The notes under the pieces were generated by a model. That model ran no database searches. It was not told where the DNA came from and worked only from the letters and a program-made list of their open reading frames with translations. Shown here piece by piece: positions 39,136 to 49,148 of a DNA stretch of 64,000 nucleotides (positions within the stretch are counted from its first letter, which is position 1; the number at the start of each line of letters is the position of its first letter). The DNA comes from Cupriavidus necator (GTDB lineage Bacteria; Pseudomonadota; Gammaproteobacteria; Burkholderiales; Burkholderiaceae): contig NZ_SROX01000002.1 in the NCBI RefSeq assembly GCF_013141915.1, positions 496,001 through 560,000 on the forward strand, in the 5' to 3' direction. A program made the position numbers and the translations under genes.

Positions 39136-39151
39136 GACCCGTCTCCGACTA

Positions 39152-40669
39152 TCACTTCGCCACCGGCATGGTGAACTCGGCGCCCTTGGCGATCGAGTCC
39201 GGCCAGCGCTGCATCACGCTCTTGTAGCGCGTGTAGAAGCGCACGCCCTCTTCGCCATAGGCATGGTGGTCGCCGAACAGCGAGCGCTTCCAGCCGCCGA
39301 ACGAATGCCACGCCATCGGCACCGGGATCGGCACGTTGATGCCGACCATGCCCACCTGGATCTGCCGCGCGAACGCGCGCGCGATGCCACCGTCGCTGGT
39401 GTAGCAGGAGACGCCGTTGCCGTACTCGTGCGCATTGATCAGCGCCACCGCCTCGGCAAAGTCATGCACGCGCACCACCGACAGCACCGGGCCAAAGATC
39501 TCTTCCTTGTAGATGGTCATGTCGGGCTTCACATGGTCGAACAGCGTGCCGCCGACATAGAAGCCGTTCTCATGGCCATCGACCTTGTGCCCGCGCCCAT
39601 CGGTCACCAGCGTCGCGCCCTCCGCCACGCCTTTGGCGATATAGCCTTCGACCTTGGCCTTGTGCGCGCCGGTCACCAGCGGGCCCATCTCGGCATCGGC
39701 CTCCATGCCGTTGCGGATCTTCAAGGAACGCGCCCGCTCGGCCAGGCGCGGCACCAGCTGGTCGGCGACCTCGCCAACGGCAACGGCCACCGAGATCGCC
39801 ATGCAGCGCTCGCCGGCGGAACCGTAGGCGGCGCCGATCAGCGCATCGACCGCCTGGTCCAGGTCCGCATCGGGCATCACCACCAGGTGGTTCTTGGCAC
39901 CGCCCAGTGCCTGCACGCGCTTGCCGTGCTTCGTGCCTTCCGTATAGATGTACTCGGCGATCGGGGTCGAGCCGACGAACGACAACGCCTGCACGTCCGG
40001 ATGCGCCAGCAGCGCGTCGACCGCTTCCTTGTCGCTCTGCACCACGTTAAACACGCCATCCGGCAAGCCGGCCTGGCGCAGCAAATCCGCGATCAACAGG
40101 CTCGGCGACGGATCGCGCTCGGACGGCTTGAGCACGAAGGTATTGCCGCACGCCAGCGCCACCGGGAACATCCACATCGGCACCATCACCGGGAAGTTGA
40201 ACGGCGTGATGCCGGCCACCACGCCCAGCGGCTGGCGCAGGTTCCAGTTGTCGATGCCGCCGCCGATGTTGTCGGTGAAATCGGTCTTGAGCAGGTTGGG
40301 AATGCCGCAGGCAAACTCCACCACCTCGATGCCGCGCGTGACTTCGCCCCTGGCATCGGAGAACACCTTGCCATGCTCACGCGTGATCAGCGCGGCCAGG
40401 TCGTCGTGGTGCTGGTCCAGCAGTTCCTTGAACTTGAACAGGATGCGCGCGCGGCGCAGCGGAGGGGTGTCGGCCCACGCGGGGAAAGCGGCCTTGGCGG
40501 CGGCGACGGCCTCGGCGACGTCTTGCGCGGTGCCGAGCGCCACGCGTGCGGCAACTTCGCCGGTGGCGGGATTAAACACATCCGCCTGGCGCTGGCCGCC
40601 GGCGCGGCGCACGGCGCCGCCGATGAAATGATGGATTTCGGCGAGTTGCCGGTTTTCTGCAATGCTCAC
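39152..40669 (-). CDS. mmsA: Methylmalonate-semialdehyde dehydrogenase (CoA-acylating)
   Basis: 505 aa. Aldehyde-dehydrogenase fold with the MmsA-specific N-terminus ([29 protein letters not shown]), [31 protein letters not shown] (NAD loop) and the catalytic cysteine in [13 protein letters not shown]. It converts methylmalonate or malonate semialdehyde with CoA and NAD to propionyl- or acetyl-CoA. An omega-transaminase gene is 106 bases upstream. Together they suit beta-alanine degradation: beta-alanine to malonate semialdehyde to acetyl-CoA. Confidence 0.92.
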   Translation of the reverse strand: MSIAENRQLAEIHHFIGGAVRRAGGQRQADVFNPATGEVAARVALGTAQDVAEAVAAAKAAFPAWADTPPLRRARILFKFKELLDQHHDDLAALITREHGKVFSDARGEVTRGIEVVEFACGIPNLLKTDFTDNIGGGIDNWNLRQPLGVVAGITPFNFPVMVPMWMFPVALACGNTFVLKPSERDPSPSLLIADLLRQAGLPDGVFNVVQSDKEAVDALLAHPDVQALSFVGSTPIAEYIYTEGTKHGKRVQALGGAKNHLVVMPDADLDQAVDALIGAAYGSAGERCMAISVAVAVGEVADQLVPRLAERARSLKIRNGMEADAEMGPLVTGAHKAKVEGYIAKGVAEGATLVTDGRGHKVDGHENGFYVGGTLFDHVKPDMTIYKEEIFGPVLSVVRVHDFAEAVALINAHEYGNGVSCYTSDGGIARAFARQIQVGMVGINVPIPVPMAWHSFGGWKRSLFGDHHAYGEEGVRFYTRYKSVMQRWPDSIAKGAEFTMPVAK

Positions 40670-40775
40670 TTGGGGTTTCCTTCGAGAGCCGCGACACGCA
40701 GTACAGCGCGCCCGGCGTGCAATCCGAGACGCCGGGCCCGCGGGCCCGGCAACAAAGCGATGCGGCGCGCGCCGC

Positions 40776-42107
40776 TTACTGGATGGCCTGCAGCGCCTTC
40801 TTCACGGTATCGAAAAGTTCGCCGATCTGCGCTTCGGAAATGATCAGCGGCGGCGAGAACGCCAGGATGTCGCCGGTGTAGCGCACCAGCACGCCCAGCT
40901 CCAGGCACTTGAGGAAGGCCTCGTAGGCGCGCGCGCCCGGCTGGCCCGGACGCGACTCCAGCTCGATGCCCGCCACCAGCCCGTAGTTGCGGATGTCCTT
41001 TACATGCGGGGCGCCGCGCACGCCGTGCACCGCGGCCTCGAATACCGGCGCCAGTTCGGCAGCGCGGCCGAACAGGTTTTCGCGCTGGTACAGGTCCAGC
41101 GTGGCAATGGTGGCCGCCGCAGCCAGCGGGTGGCCCGAATAGGTGTAGCCATGCAGCAGTTCGATCGTCCCCGGCGCGGCCGCATTGACCACCGCGTCGT
41201 GCACCTCGCGACGCACGGCGACGGCGCCCATCGGCACCGCGGCGTTGTTGATCGCCTTGGCCATGGTGATCAGGTCCGGCGTCACGTTGAAGCGCTCGGC
41301 CGCGGTGGCGGCGCCCAGACGACCGAAGGCGGTGATGACTTCATCGAAGATCAGCAGGATGCCGTGCTTGCTGGTGATCTCGCGCAGCTTTTCCAGATAG
41401 CCGACCGGCGGCACCAGCACGCCGGCGGAGCCCGCCAGCGGCTCGACGATCACCGCGGCGACATTGGCCGGATCGTGCAGCGCCAGGATGCGTTCGAGTT
41501 CGTCGGCAAGGTGGGCGCCCCATTGCGGCTGGCCCTTGGAAAAGGCCGCTTCGGCGATGTTCAGCGTGGCCGGCAGATGATCGGTGCCGGGCATCAGGTT
41601 GGCCGAGAATGCCTTGCGGTTGGGGCCGATGCCGCCCACCGCCATGCCGCCGAAGCCGACGCCGTGGTAGCCGCGCTCGCGGCCGATAAAGCGTGTGCGC
41701 TGGCCTTCGCCGCGCGCGCGGTGGTAGGCCAGCGCGATCTTCAGCGCGGTGTCGACCGACTCCGAGCCGGAGTTGGTGAAGAAGATGCGGTCCAGCCCCT
41801 GCGGCATGATCGCCGCCACCTTGGTGGCGGCCTCGAACGACAGCGGATGGCCCATCTGGAACGGCGGCGCGTAATCCAGCGTGGCCGCCTGGCGTGCCAC
41901 CGCTTCGGCGATCTCCTTGCGGCAGTGGCCGGCCGCCACGCACCACAGCCCGGCGCAGCCGTCCAGGATCTGGCGGCCGTCGTGGGTGGTGTAGTACATG
42001 CCGCTGGCCGACGCCAGCAGGCGCGGCGCCGCCTTGTACTGGCGGTTGGCGGTGAAGGGCATCCACAGGGCATCGAGATCGGGAATCACGGTCTTGGCGG
42101 CGTCCAT
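40776..42107 (-). CDS. Omega-amino acid (beta-alanine):pyruvate aminotransferase, class III
   Basis: 443 aa. Class III PLP aminotransferase of the omega-amino acid:pyruvate type: [15 protein letters not shown] at the N-terminus, [49 protein letters not shown], and the Schiff-base lysine in [17 protein letters not shown]. It should move the amino group of beta-alanine to pyruvate, making malonate semialdehyde for the mmsA product encoded next. Divergent from the second MocR gene, which probably regulates it. Confidence 0.9.
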   Translation of the reverse strand: MDAAKTVIPDLDALWMPFTANRQYKAAPRLLASASGMYYTTHDGRQILDGCAGLWCVAAGHCRKEIAEAVARQAATLDYAPPFQMGHPLSFEAATKVAAIMPQGLDRIFFTNSGSESVDTALKIALAYHRARGEGQRTRFIGRERGYHGVGFGGMAVGGIGPNRKAFSANLMPGTDHLPATLNIAEAAFSKGQPQWGAHLADELERILALHDPANVAAVIVEPLAGSAGVLVPPVGYLEKLREITSKHGILLIFDEVITAFGRLGAATAAERFNVTPDLITMAKAINNAAVPMGAVAVRREVHDAVVNAAAPGTIELLHGYTYSGHPLAAAATIATLDLYQRENLFGRAAELAPVFEAAVHGVRGAPHVKDIRNYGLVAGIELESRPGQPGARAYEAFLKCLELGVLVRYTGDILAFSPPLIISEAQIGELFDTVKKALQAIQ

Positions 42108-42209
42108 ACGTCCTCCTTGAGGGGAAATCGGGTCGGTTGGCGGGGGCGCGCTGGCAGGGCAGCGGCAGCGATGAGGGCCACTCTACCGGCGGCGACTGGC
42201 CGACAAAAT

Positions 42210-42414
42210 ATACAGTCCGGACAACCACGCCTTACCGTACAGTTTGATCACGCCAAATCGTACAGGCAAGCGGCGCTGCCCGACCGCCCCCAGTCGATGC
42301 TGGCGGGGGCCGCTCGGCGACGCGGTTCGGCATCCCACGCTGCAGTGCGGCAAATTTCGCGGGACCGGCACCGCAGCGGCCGCGACCGCGCCGGGCACCC
42401 GCTAAACTGTACAG
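42210..42414. promoter_or_regulatory. Intergenic region with four TACAG elements, candidate MocR operators
   Basis: ATACAG at 42210 and GTACAG at 42237, 42260 and 42409, all in the same orientation, in the 330-base gap between the transaminase and MocR genes. The first three are 27 and 23 bases apart, close to helical-turn spacing; the fourth (CTGTACAG, palindromic) lies 24 bases before the MocR start. MocR regulators such as GabR and PdxR bind direct repeats of this sort. Confidence 0.5.
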
Positions 42415-42437
42415 GTCCACGCCCCATCGAGCGCCTG

Positions 42438-43898
42438 ATGCTGACCCTGAACCTCACCCGCAGCCGCCGCGACGGCGATACCCTGACTGAGCAGATCGTC
42501 GCCGGCATCGCCGCGCTGGTGGAGCAGCGCGCGCTACGTGCCGGCGCGGCGCTGCCGTCGGTGCGGCGCTTTGCGCAGCACCACCATGTCAGCACCTTCA
42601 CCGTGGCCGAGGCCTACGGGCGGCTGACCGCGCTCGGCTACCTTGCCGCGCGGCCTGGCGCCGGCTACACCGTGGCACACCGCCACGCCCCTGCCGGGCA
42701 CGCGCGCGCGCCGCAATGGGAAGCGCCGGGACTGAATGCGGCCTGGCTGCTGTCGGACGTGTTTGCCGACCATTCGGTACCGATCAAGGCCGGCGCGGGC
42801 TGGCTGCCGGGCGACTGGCTCAACGAGGAAGGCTTGCACCAGGCCATGCGCGCCTCGGCCCGCGTGCCGGCGGCGCAGCTGTCGGGCTACGGCCATCCGT
42901 ATGGCTTTGCGCCGCTGCGCGAGCACATTGCCGCCGGCCTGGGCCAGTACGGCATTCCGCTGCAGGCGCAGCAGGTGGTGCTGACCCAGGGCGCGACGCA
43001 GGCGCTGGACCTGGTGGTGCGCACGCTGCTGCGCGCCGGCGATACGGTGCTGGTGGAAGCGCCCTGCTATTGCAACCTGCTGCAGATCCTGCGGCTAGCC
43101 GGGTTGCGCGTGGTGGGCGTGCCGCGCACGGCGGCGGGGCTGGACACCGATGCGCTCGAGGACGCGCTGCGCGCCCACGCCCCGCGCGCGCTGTTCATCA
43201 ACACCGTGCTGCAGAACCCGACCGGTGCCAGCCTGACCAGCATGAACGCCTTCCGCGTGCTGCAACTGGCCGAGCAGCACCGGCTGCTGGTGGTCGAGGA
43301 CGATATCTACCGCGAACTCGCGCCGGCCGGCTCGCCGATGCTGGCGGCCATGGATGGGTTGTCGCAGGTGGTCTATATCAATGGTTTTTCCAAGACCATC
43401 ACGCCGTCGCTGCGGGTCGGCTACCTGGCAGCCAGTCCGGACCTGGCCAAGGCGTTCGCGCGCACCAAGATGGCGGTCGGACTGACCTCATCGGAAGTGA
43501 CGGAGCGGCTGGTGTATTCCGTGCTGACCAGCGGCCACTACGGCCGCCATGTGGCGGCGTTGTCCGAACGGCTGCGCGCGCAGCAGGACCGCGTGACGGA
43601 AAAGATGGAAGCCCATGGGCTGGAGGTGCTGCTGCGCCCGGAAGGCGGGATGTTCGCCTGGGCGCGCCTGAACGAATCGATGCAGGCGCAGTGGCTGGCC
43701 AGCCGGCGCGGCGGTCCGCTGCTCGGCAACCGCCTTGCTACGCTGGCACTGGAGCACGGCATCTGGCTGGCGCCCGGATCGTATTTCGAGCCGGACGAGA
43801 CCGACTCGCCGTGGATCCGCTTCAACGTGGCGACCGGCGATGCGCCGCAGTTATGGCAGTTCTTTGACAGCCTGGCGCAGGCGCAGCAGGCGGCTTGA
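42438..43898 (+). CDS. MocR-type regulator of the beta-alanine-type operon
   Basis: 486 aa. An N-terminal GntR-type winged helix (ALPSVRRFAQHHHVSTFTVAEAYGRL) is joined to an aminotransferase-like PLP domain. The PLP domain shows TQGATQALDLVV, TVLQNPTGASLTSM, VVEDDIYREL and the Schiff-base lysine in INGFSKTITPSLRVGYLA. Start ATG 42438. It is divergent from the omega-transaminase/mmsA genes with TACAG repeats between, so it most likely senses beta-alanine or a related amine. It shares about the same design as the regulator at 35799. Confidence 0.88.
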   Translation: MLTLNLTRSRRDGDTLTEQIVAGIAALVEQRALRAGAALPSVRRFAQHHHVSTFTVAEAYGRLTALGYLAARPGAGYTVAHRHAPAGHARAPQWEAPGLNAAWLLSDVFADHSVPIKAGAGWLPGDWLNEEGLHQAMRASARVPAAQLSGYGHPYGFAPLREHIAAGLGQYGIPLQAQQVVLTQGATQALDLVVRTLLRAGDTVLVEAPCYCNLLQILRLAGLRVVGVPRTAAGLDTDALEDALRAHAPRALFINTVLQNPTGASLTSMNAFRVLQLAEQHRLLVVEDDIYRELAPAGSPMLAAMDGLSQVVYINGFSKTITPSLRVGYLAASPDLAKAFARTKMAVGLTSSEVTERLVYSVLTSGHYGRHVAALSERLRAQQDRVTEKMEAHGLEVLLRPEGGMFAWARLNESMQAQWLASRRGGPLLGNRLATLALEHGIWLAPGSYFEPDETDSPWIRFNVATGDAPQLWQFFDSLAQAQQAA

Positions 43899-44339
43899 GG
43901 GGATGGATGCGGACTGCCGATGACGGGAGCAGGGTCAGTCCGCGGGATCAGAACGCGGCTGGGGGGCGCTCAGCTCCAGAGACGTTCGACCAGCCACCCC
44001 GCGGTGGCGCAAACGCCGACCCAGGCGGCAAGACAGGTGGCAATAAAGCGATAGCTCATCTCGGTATGGTCAACAAAGTTATGACGGGGGCATGAATTTT
44101 TCGCCGAATCATACATCCGTTCATGAATGTATGTAAGTGGAAGACAAGATTCCTTACGACTATCGCGGGCATTTTGTCGCATATCAGTCACATGTAGCGA
44201 TGCCAGCCCGTCGCTCGGATGCACCCCTGTCGCCATCGGGGATGCCGCCGGCGCGCCCCAGGTCTCTGCTACCCTTGGTCCTGCCCGGCCCTGTGCCGGA
44301 CGATTTCTCAAGATCTCACAGCGCAACGCTCGTTTCCCC
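43899..44339. other. 440-base intergenic region with an inverted repeat
   Basis: No convincing gene. CATACAT-N10-ATGTATG (44110-44133) is a perfect 7-bp inverted repeat in an A+T-richer patch about 210 bases upstream of the CDF exporter gene. It could be a metal-regulator operator. A 29-codon hydrophobic frame at 43970-44059 (minus) lacks a usable ribosome-binding site. Confidence 0.35.
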
Positions 44340-45341
44340 ATGCATACCCAAGACTTGTCCGCCTGGACCCACAGCCACGCCTTCGACGCGGGCAACCGCG
44401 CCGCCGAGCGCGGCACCCGCCTGGTCATGGTGATCACCGCCATCACCATGGTGGCGGAAATTGCCGCCGGGCTCTGGTTCAACTCGATGGCGCTGCTGGC
44501 CGATGGCTGGCACATGAGTTCGCACGCGCTGGCTATTGGCCTGTCCGCCTTTGCCTATGCCGCCGCCAGGCGCTACGCCGGCGACTGGCGCTTTGCCTTC
44601 GGCACCTGGAAGATCGAAGTGCTGGCCGGCTTTGCCAGCGCGGTATTCCTGCTCGGCATTGCCGCGCTGATGGCGGCGGGCTCGGTCGAGCGGCTGTTCA
44701 CGCCGCAGGCCATCCACTATCGCGAAGCCATGGCCGTGACCGCCCTGGGGCTGCTGGTCAACCTCGGCTGCGCGCTGATCCTGGGCGGCCATGCGCATGG
44801 CCACGATCACGGACACGACCACGGACACGACCACGGCCACCATCACGGCCATGATCATGGGCATGGCCACCATCATCATGGCCATGGCGCCCATCACGAC
44901 ATCAACCTGCGCGCGGCCTATGTGCACGTGCTGGCCGACGCCGCGACTTCGGTGCTGGCGATTGTCGCGCTGGCCGGCGGCTGGTGGCTCGGCTGGGCCT
45001 GGCTGGACCCGGTGATGGGCCTGGTGGGCGCGGCGTTGGTCGGGCGCTGGGCCATCGGCCTGCTGCGCCAGAGCGGTACGGTGCTGCTGGACCGGGAGAT
45101 GGACCACCCGGTGGTGGAAGAAGTGCGCGAGGTGCTGGCGGGCCTGGACCACGGCGACGAAAGCACCCGCGTGTCGGACCTGCATGTGTGGCGCGTGGGC
45201 CGGCAGCACTTTGCCTGCATCGTCTGCCTGGTCACGCACGATGCCGCGCTGACGCCGCAGCACGTGCGCGAGGCGCTGTCGGTGCATGAGGAACTGGTGC
45301 ACGTAACGGTGGAGATCAGCCGCTGCGACGCCCCTCACTGA
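44340..45341 (+). CDS. dmeF: CDF-family divalent-metal exporter (DmeF-like)
   Basis: 333 aa. Six membrane helices hold the CDF metal sites: N-terminal FNSMALLADGWHMSSHALAIG with the HxxxD-type pair reversed as in DmeF, and HVLADAATSVLAIVAL in helix V. Between helices IV and V is a loop of about 30 residues made mostly of alternating Gly/His/Asp (HGHDHGHDHGHDHGHH), a metal-binding region. The N-terminus MHTQDLSAWTHSHAFD matches the DmeF type. It exports Co2+, Zn2+ or Ni2+ from the cytosol. The exact metal preference is not visible. Confidence 0.82.
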   Translation: MHTQDLSAWTHSHAFDAGNRAAERGTRLVMVITAITMVAEIAAGLWFNSMALLADGWHMSSHALAIGLSAFAYAAARRYAGDWRFAFGTWKIEVLAGFASAVFLLGIAALMAAGSVERLFTPQAIHYREAMAVTALGLLVNLGCALILGGHAHGHDHGHDHGHDHGHHHGHDHGHGHHHHGHGAHHDINLRAAYVHVLADAATSVLAIVALAGGWWLGWAWLDPVMGLVGAALVGRWAIGLLRQSGTVLLDREMDHPVVEEVREVLAGLDHGDESTRVSDLHVWRVGRQHFACIVCLVTHDAALTPQHVREALSVHEELVHVTVEISRCDAPH

Positions 45342-45377
45342 GGCGAGCACAGGGGCTCGCCGTTGGCTTGCAGGGAC

Positions 45378-45821
45378 TCAGGCCAGCTCGCACCACATGC
45401 ACAGCGGTGGCGTGTCCGCGGCGCGGTGGAATTCGCTCGATGACATGACCTCGGGCGGCAGCTTCGAGGCCGGCACCAGCGTAAAGCCGTAGCGCGCGAA
45501 ATAGCTGGGGCAGCTGGAGGCCAGCAGCACCGCGCGCCGCGCGCCGTTGGCGCGGGCGCGCATCAGCGCGGCACGCACCACGTGGGTGGCCACGCCCTGG
45601 TCGCGGTGCTCGGGCAGCACGGCCACGGACCGGATCACCACGGTCTCGCCGCAGCGCTCGCCGGCGGCGCAGCCAATAATCTGCGTGCCAAGGATGGCAA
45701 CGTGGAAATGCTCGAGCAAGCGCGGCACGCCGTCCACCGGCAACCCGCATCGTTCCAGCACGTCTCCCACGGCTGGTGCGTCCGACGGCATGGCCGCCCG
45801 GATCCGCAGGTCTTTCATCAT
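45378..45821 (-). CDS. GNAT-family N-acetyltransferase, ArsN2-like
   Basis: 147 aa. GNAT fold with acetyl-CoA pyrophosphate loop VLPEHRDQGVATHVV and the C-terminal block LLASSCPSYFARYGFTLVPASKLP. The closing SSEFHRAADTPPLCMWCELA resembles ArsN2-type acetyltransferases linked to arsenic resistance, but no ars gene is nearby. The ATG pair at 45821/45818 follows GAGAGG. Converges with the CDF gene. Confidence 0.75.
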   Translation of the reverse strand: MMKDLRIRAAMPSDAPAVGDVLERCGLPVDGVPRLLEHFHVAILGTQIIGCAAGERCGETVVIRSVAVLPEHRDQGVATHVVRAALMRARANGARRAVLLASSCPSYFARYGFTLVPASKLPPEVMSSSEFHRAADTPPLCMWCELA

Positions 45822-46129
45822 CTGGAGCCTCTCATTCTCAAACTGCCTCGCGACGGGAAACGCCATGGAAGCCCGGACATGGCGGTGCCGCCATCTGGCG
45901 GCACGGGTTGCATGCAGGCCGACAGGCCTGTCGGGCAACATTACCCGATTCGGTGTTGTCGATCCATTGGGGAAAAATGGGTGTCCGGAATCGCTGCGCA
46001 TACCGGTCAGGGCGTGCACGGCACAGCCTGCCGCTGTCATGGCGCTGGCCGATGACAGGGGCGTGAAAACAAGGGAAATGGCGCGGATGCGCTGGCGTGC
46101 CGGGCCGGCCGGGCCAAGCAGGAAAATGA
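45822..46129. other. Intergenic region with two perfect hairpins
   Basis: GTGCCGCC-ATCT-GGCGGCAC (45885-45904) and the 16-bp palindrome CCGACAGGCCTGTCGG (45919-45934) lie in the leader of the acetyltransferase gene. Neither has a T-run, so they are more likely protein-binding or RNA-structure elements than terminators. No gene is supported here. Confidence 0.35.
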
Positions 46130-46204
46130 TGGAGGCGGGGATCCGGAATCGAACCGTCGTACACGGCTTTGCAGGCCGTTGCATAACCACTCTGCCACCC
46201 CGCC
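46130..46204 (-). tRNA. tRNA-Cys (anticodon GCA)
   Basis: Reading leftward, the acceptor stem GGCGGGG (46204-46198) pairs with CCCCGCC (46140-46134). The D-loop has GCAGAGTGGTTA, the anticodon loop holds GCA at 46172-46170, and the T-arm is GACGGTTCGATTCCG. U discriminator and encoded CCA (46132-46130) complete a 75-base gene. Confidence 0.95.
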
Positions 46205-46299
46205 GCTGACGCAGCGCCTGAACGACGCAACGTGCTGCGGGCCGCAGTGTAGCGGGAAATGGAAATCTTTGCAGGAGGCGGCGCCGGAACGGCGCCGCG

Positions 46300-46776
46300 T
46301 CAGTCCGCGCCGCCCATGGCCGACTGGATGTAATTCTGCAATCCGACCTTGCGCACCAGCTCCAGCTGCGCCTCGAGCCAGTCGATATGTTCTTCGGTGT
46401 CTTCGAGGATATCGACCACCAACTGGCGCGAGACATAATCGCCGACCGATTCGAAATACTTGATTGCGTCCTTGCAGCTGGCCTGCGACACCTGCTCCAG
46501 CTTCAGGTCGCAGCCGAGCATCTCTTCGGTGTTCTCGCCGACCAGCAGCTTGTCGAGGTCCTGCAGGTTGGGCAAGCCGTCGAGCAGCAGGATCCGTTCG
46601 ATCAGCTTGTCGGCGTGCTTCATTTCCTCGATCGATTCCTCGTACTCATGCTTGCCCAGCGCGCGCAGCCCCCAGTGCCGGTACATGCGGGCATGCAGGA
46701 AATACTGGTTGATCGCGGTCAGCTCATGCCGCAGCTGCGTATTCAGCAATTGGATCACCTTCTTGTCGCTCTTCAT
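46300..46776 (-). CDS. bfr: Bacterioferritin
   Basis: 158 aa, the canonical Bfr length. Ferroxidase ligands are in [36 protein letters not shown] and [19 protein letters not shown]; the haem-ligating Met position falls in the [23 protein letters not shown] area. It forms a 24-mer iron-storage shell in the cytosol. ATG 46776 begins [12 protein letters not shown], typical for the family. The tRNA-Cys gene lies about 95 bases downstream in the same direction. Confidence 0.93.
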   Translation of the reverse strand: MKSDKKVIQLLNTQLRHELTAINQYFLHARMYRHWGLRALGKHEYEESIEEMKHADKLIERILLLDGLPNLQDLDKLLVGENTEEMLGCDLKLEQVSQASCKDAIKYFESVGDYVSRQLVVDILEDTEEHIDWLEAQLELVRKVGLQNYIQSAMGGAD

Positions 46777-47084
46777 GGCAGCCCCCAATGCCCCTTTGGC
46801 AGGGACACACGATGTCGCGATTGCACGACCACAGCAACGCCACGGCGAATCGTCCGCCGTGGCTTTCATGGTAGTCCCGCGCAAGCGGACATCAAAGCCA
46901 TCCGGGCCCCCGCGCGGCGTTGCTTGTGCCGCATGGATACGCACTTTCGCATCTGCTTGCGGATGCGAATGCCAATGGTTTTTATTCGGCTTTCAAAAGC
47001 GCCCGGCACGACATCGCGCCAATGCAAAGGCGGGCGCGCGGCATCGGCCGCCGCGCCCGCCACGGGTCTCTCGCTCGATGCAGG
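46777..47084. other. Intergenic region upstream of bacterioferritin, with one inverted repeat
   Basis: TTCGCATC-N8-GATGCGAA (46946-46969) is a perfect 8-bp inverted repeat in the bfr leader/promoter region, 170 bases upstream of its start. A role for an iron regulator is possible but it is not a good Fur box. No gene is supported. Confidence 0.3.
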
Positions 47085-48077
47085 TCAGTCCAGCTTCGCG
47101 CCCGAATCCGCCACCAGCGTCTTCAGCACCGGCCAGTCACGGGCGTAAAGCGCCTGCGCCTCGGCCGGTGAACTGCCCACGGTGCGCAGTCCCAGCGCGA
47201 CCATGCGCTCCTGCATCTCGGGGGTCTGCAGGATGGCGCGCACCTCGCCTTCCAGCCTGGCCAGGATCGGTGCCGGCACGCCTACCGGCGCCATCAGCCC
47301 GATCCAGCCGACGGTCTTGAAGGCGCTGTCCGGCATGCCGGCCTCGGCGAAGGTGGGCATCTCGGGCAACGCGCTGCTGCGCTGCGTGCCGGTGACCGCC
47401 AGCGCCTTGAGCTTGCCGCTCTGGATATAGGGCTTCGCGGTCAGGATGCTGGCGAAGCCGAACTGCACCTGCCCGCCGAGCAGGTCCTGCAGCATCGGCG
47501 CCTCGCCCTTGTAGGGCACGTGCGTGGCCTGGCCGTGCACCAGCTTGCTGTAGTAGGCGCCGCTCAGGTGCGACAGCGAACCCACGCCCCACGAGGCATA
47601 GCTCAGCTTGCCCGGCCGCCCGCGCGCGTATTCGCCCAGTTCGCGCACCGTGCGCGCCGGCACCGACGGATGGGTCACCAGCACCAGCTGCGCGTCGGCC
47701 AGCACGCTGATCATGGTCAGGTCCTTGCGCGGGTCGTAGGGCAGCTTCTGGAACAGGAACTGGTTGGTCAGCACCGACTGCGTCAGCGTCATCAGCAGCG
47801 TGTAGCCATCGGGGGCGGCCTTGGCCACGGCATCGGTGCCGATGATGCCGGAGGCGCCGGCCTTGTTGTCGACCACCACCGGCTGGCCCAGCCGCTTGCC
47901 GAGCTTTTCGCCCATGGCGCGCGCAATGGTGTCGGTGCCGCCGCCGGCCACATAAGGCACGACGATGCGGATCGGCTTGGCGGGATAGGCCTGCGCCGCG
48001 GCGGGCAGGGGCACGCCGAGCGAAAACCCGGCCACCACGCCGCCAGCGGCCATTGTCAGCAAAGCGCGTCGGTTCAT
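47085..48077 (-). CDS. Bug-family (TctC) periplasmic solute-binding protein
   Basis: 330 aa. A Tat/Sec-like signal (MNRRALLTMAAGGVVAGFSL, cut near AAAQA) precedes the Bug signature YPAKPIRIVVPYVAGGGTDTIAR, GQPVVVDNKAGASGIIGTDAVAKAAPDG and the C-terminal QALYARDWPVLKTLVADSG. These receptors bind small carboxylates and are greatly expanded in Cupriavidus and Bordetella. No TctAB membrane genes are adjacent, so it is an orphan receptor. Divergent from a LysR regulator. Confidence 0.9.
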   Translation of the reverse strand: MNRRALLTMAAGGVVAGFSLGVPLPAAAQAYPAKPIRIVVPYVAGGGTDTIARAMGEKLGKRLGQPVVVDNKAGASGIIGTDAVAKAAPDGYTLLMTLTQSVLTNQFLFQKLPYDPRKDLTMISVLADAQLVLVTHPSVPARTVRELGEYARGRPGKLSYASWGVGSLSHLSGAYYSKLVHGQATHVPYKGEAPMLQDLLGGQVQFGFASILTAKPYIQSGKLKALAVTGTQRSSALPEMPTFAEAGMPDSAFKTVGWIGLMAPVGVPAPILARLEGEVRAILQTPEMQERMVALGLRTVGSSPAEAQALYARDWPVLKTLVADSGAKLD

Positions 48078-48180
48078 GTTGTCTCCAGATCGATTTTGTT
48101 TTGGAGGCCAACCTTAGTGGGCTTGAGAACTTACGTCCAATGCAATATTTTTCAGTTCTTGATGCACAAAGAGTTAATTT

Positions 48181-49128
48181 ATGGGCTTAAGGCAGCTGCA
48201 TCACTTCGTCACGCTGGTCGAGCAAGGCAGCTTCGCTCGCGCCGCGGCCGCGCTGCACCTGTCGCAGCCGGCGTTGACCCGCAGCATCCAGGCGCTGGAG
48301 TCCGAACTGGGCACGCTGATCGACCGCAGCTATGGCAAGGTGCGACCGACCGCCGCCGGCATGCTGGCGCTGGCGCGCGCACGCCGCATGCTGCGCGAAC
48401 AGCGCGAGCTGCGGCGCGACCTGCAATTGCTGGAAGATGTGGAAATCGGCACGATCCGCGCCGGCTTCGGGCCGTTCGCGGCATCGTTCCTGCTGGACCC
48501 GGTGCTGGAGGCGCTGGTGCGCCGCTATCCGCGGCTGCGCATCGACCTGGAGACCGCCGACACCACCGCCATGCGGCGTTCGCTCGAAGCCGAACAACTC
48601 GACATCTTTGTCGGCGAAAGCCGCAGCCTGGCGGAACTGGGCCACTTGCAGATCGACCGGCTGCCGGCACTGGAAACGGCATTCTTTGTGCGCAGCGGCC
48701 ATCCGCTGACACGGCAGCGCAAAGTCACCCTGGCCGACCTGCGCGCCTATCCCGTGGCCGGGACCCGGCTGCCACCCCATATCGTGCGCTTCTTCCGCCA
48801 GGCCTTGCACGAGGCCAGCGGTGGCAGCGGTCCGCTGCCCGAGGACGAGCCCGGGCTGATGACGGTCACCTGCAACGACATGCATGCGCTGCGCGCACTG
48901 CTGCTGGCCGTCGATGCCGTGGCGCTGGTGCCGGCCGCCATGATGGCCGACGCCTGCGCGCGGCATCTGGCCGTCGCTTTGCCGATGCACCCGCCCACCG
49001 CGCTGAAGGCGCAATACGGGATCGTGACGCTGGCCGGGCGCACCCCGTCGCCGGCCATGCGCGTGTTCGCCGCGCTGGTGCATGAAGCGGTGGCGCAGGT
49101 CATTGCCGATGCCGGGCCGCCTCCGTAA
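48181..49128 (+). CDS. LysR-family transcriptional regulator
   Basis: 315 aa. The N-terminal HTH MGLRQLHHFVTLVEQGSFAR with AALHLSQPALTRSIQALE is standard for LysR; the rest is the periplasmic-binding-like effector domain. It is divergent from the Bug receptor gene. AGAACT at 48126 and AGTTCT at 48154 form an inverted repeat in the 103-base shared gap, a likely operator. It probably controls the receptor gene in response to the bound carboxylate. Confidence 0.87.
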   Translation: MGLRQLHHFVTLVEQGSFARAAAALHLSQPALTRSIQALESELGTLIDRSYGKVRPTAAGMLALARARRMLREQRELRRDLQLLEDVEIGTIRAGFGPFAASFLLDPVLEALVRRYPRLRIDLETADTTAMRRSLEAEQLDIFVGESRSLAELGHLQIDRLPALETAFFVRSGHPLTRQRKVTLADLRAYPVAGTRLPPHIVRFFRQALHEASGGSGPLPEDEPGLMTVTCNDMHALRALLLAVDAVALVPAAMMADACARHLAVALPMHPPTALKAQYGIVTLAGRTPSPAMRVFAALVHEAVAQVIADAGPPP

Positions 49129-49148
49129 GCCAGGCCCAATCCCGCGGT

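Noticed and set aside
40662-42437. Upstream in-frame extension of the second MocR gene
   Set aside because: It runs antisense through the transaminase gene. The winged-helix domain begins normally at ATG 42438.
43970-44059. 29-codon hydrophobic frame on the minus strand, a possible small membrane protein
   Set aside because: GAG abuts the ATG with no spacing, so no usable ribosome-binding site; too short to support.
44800-44890. Short tandem-like repeat of GGCCACGAC-type units, considered as a DNA repeat or CRISPR-like array
   Set aside because: It is the Gly/His/Asp-rich metal-binding loop of the CDF exporter, in frame and without spacers.
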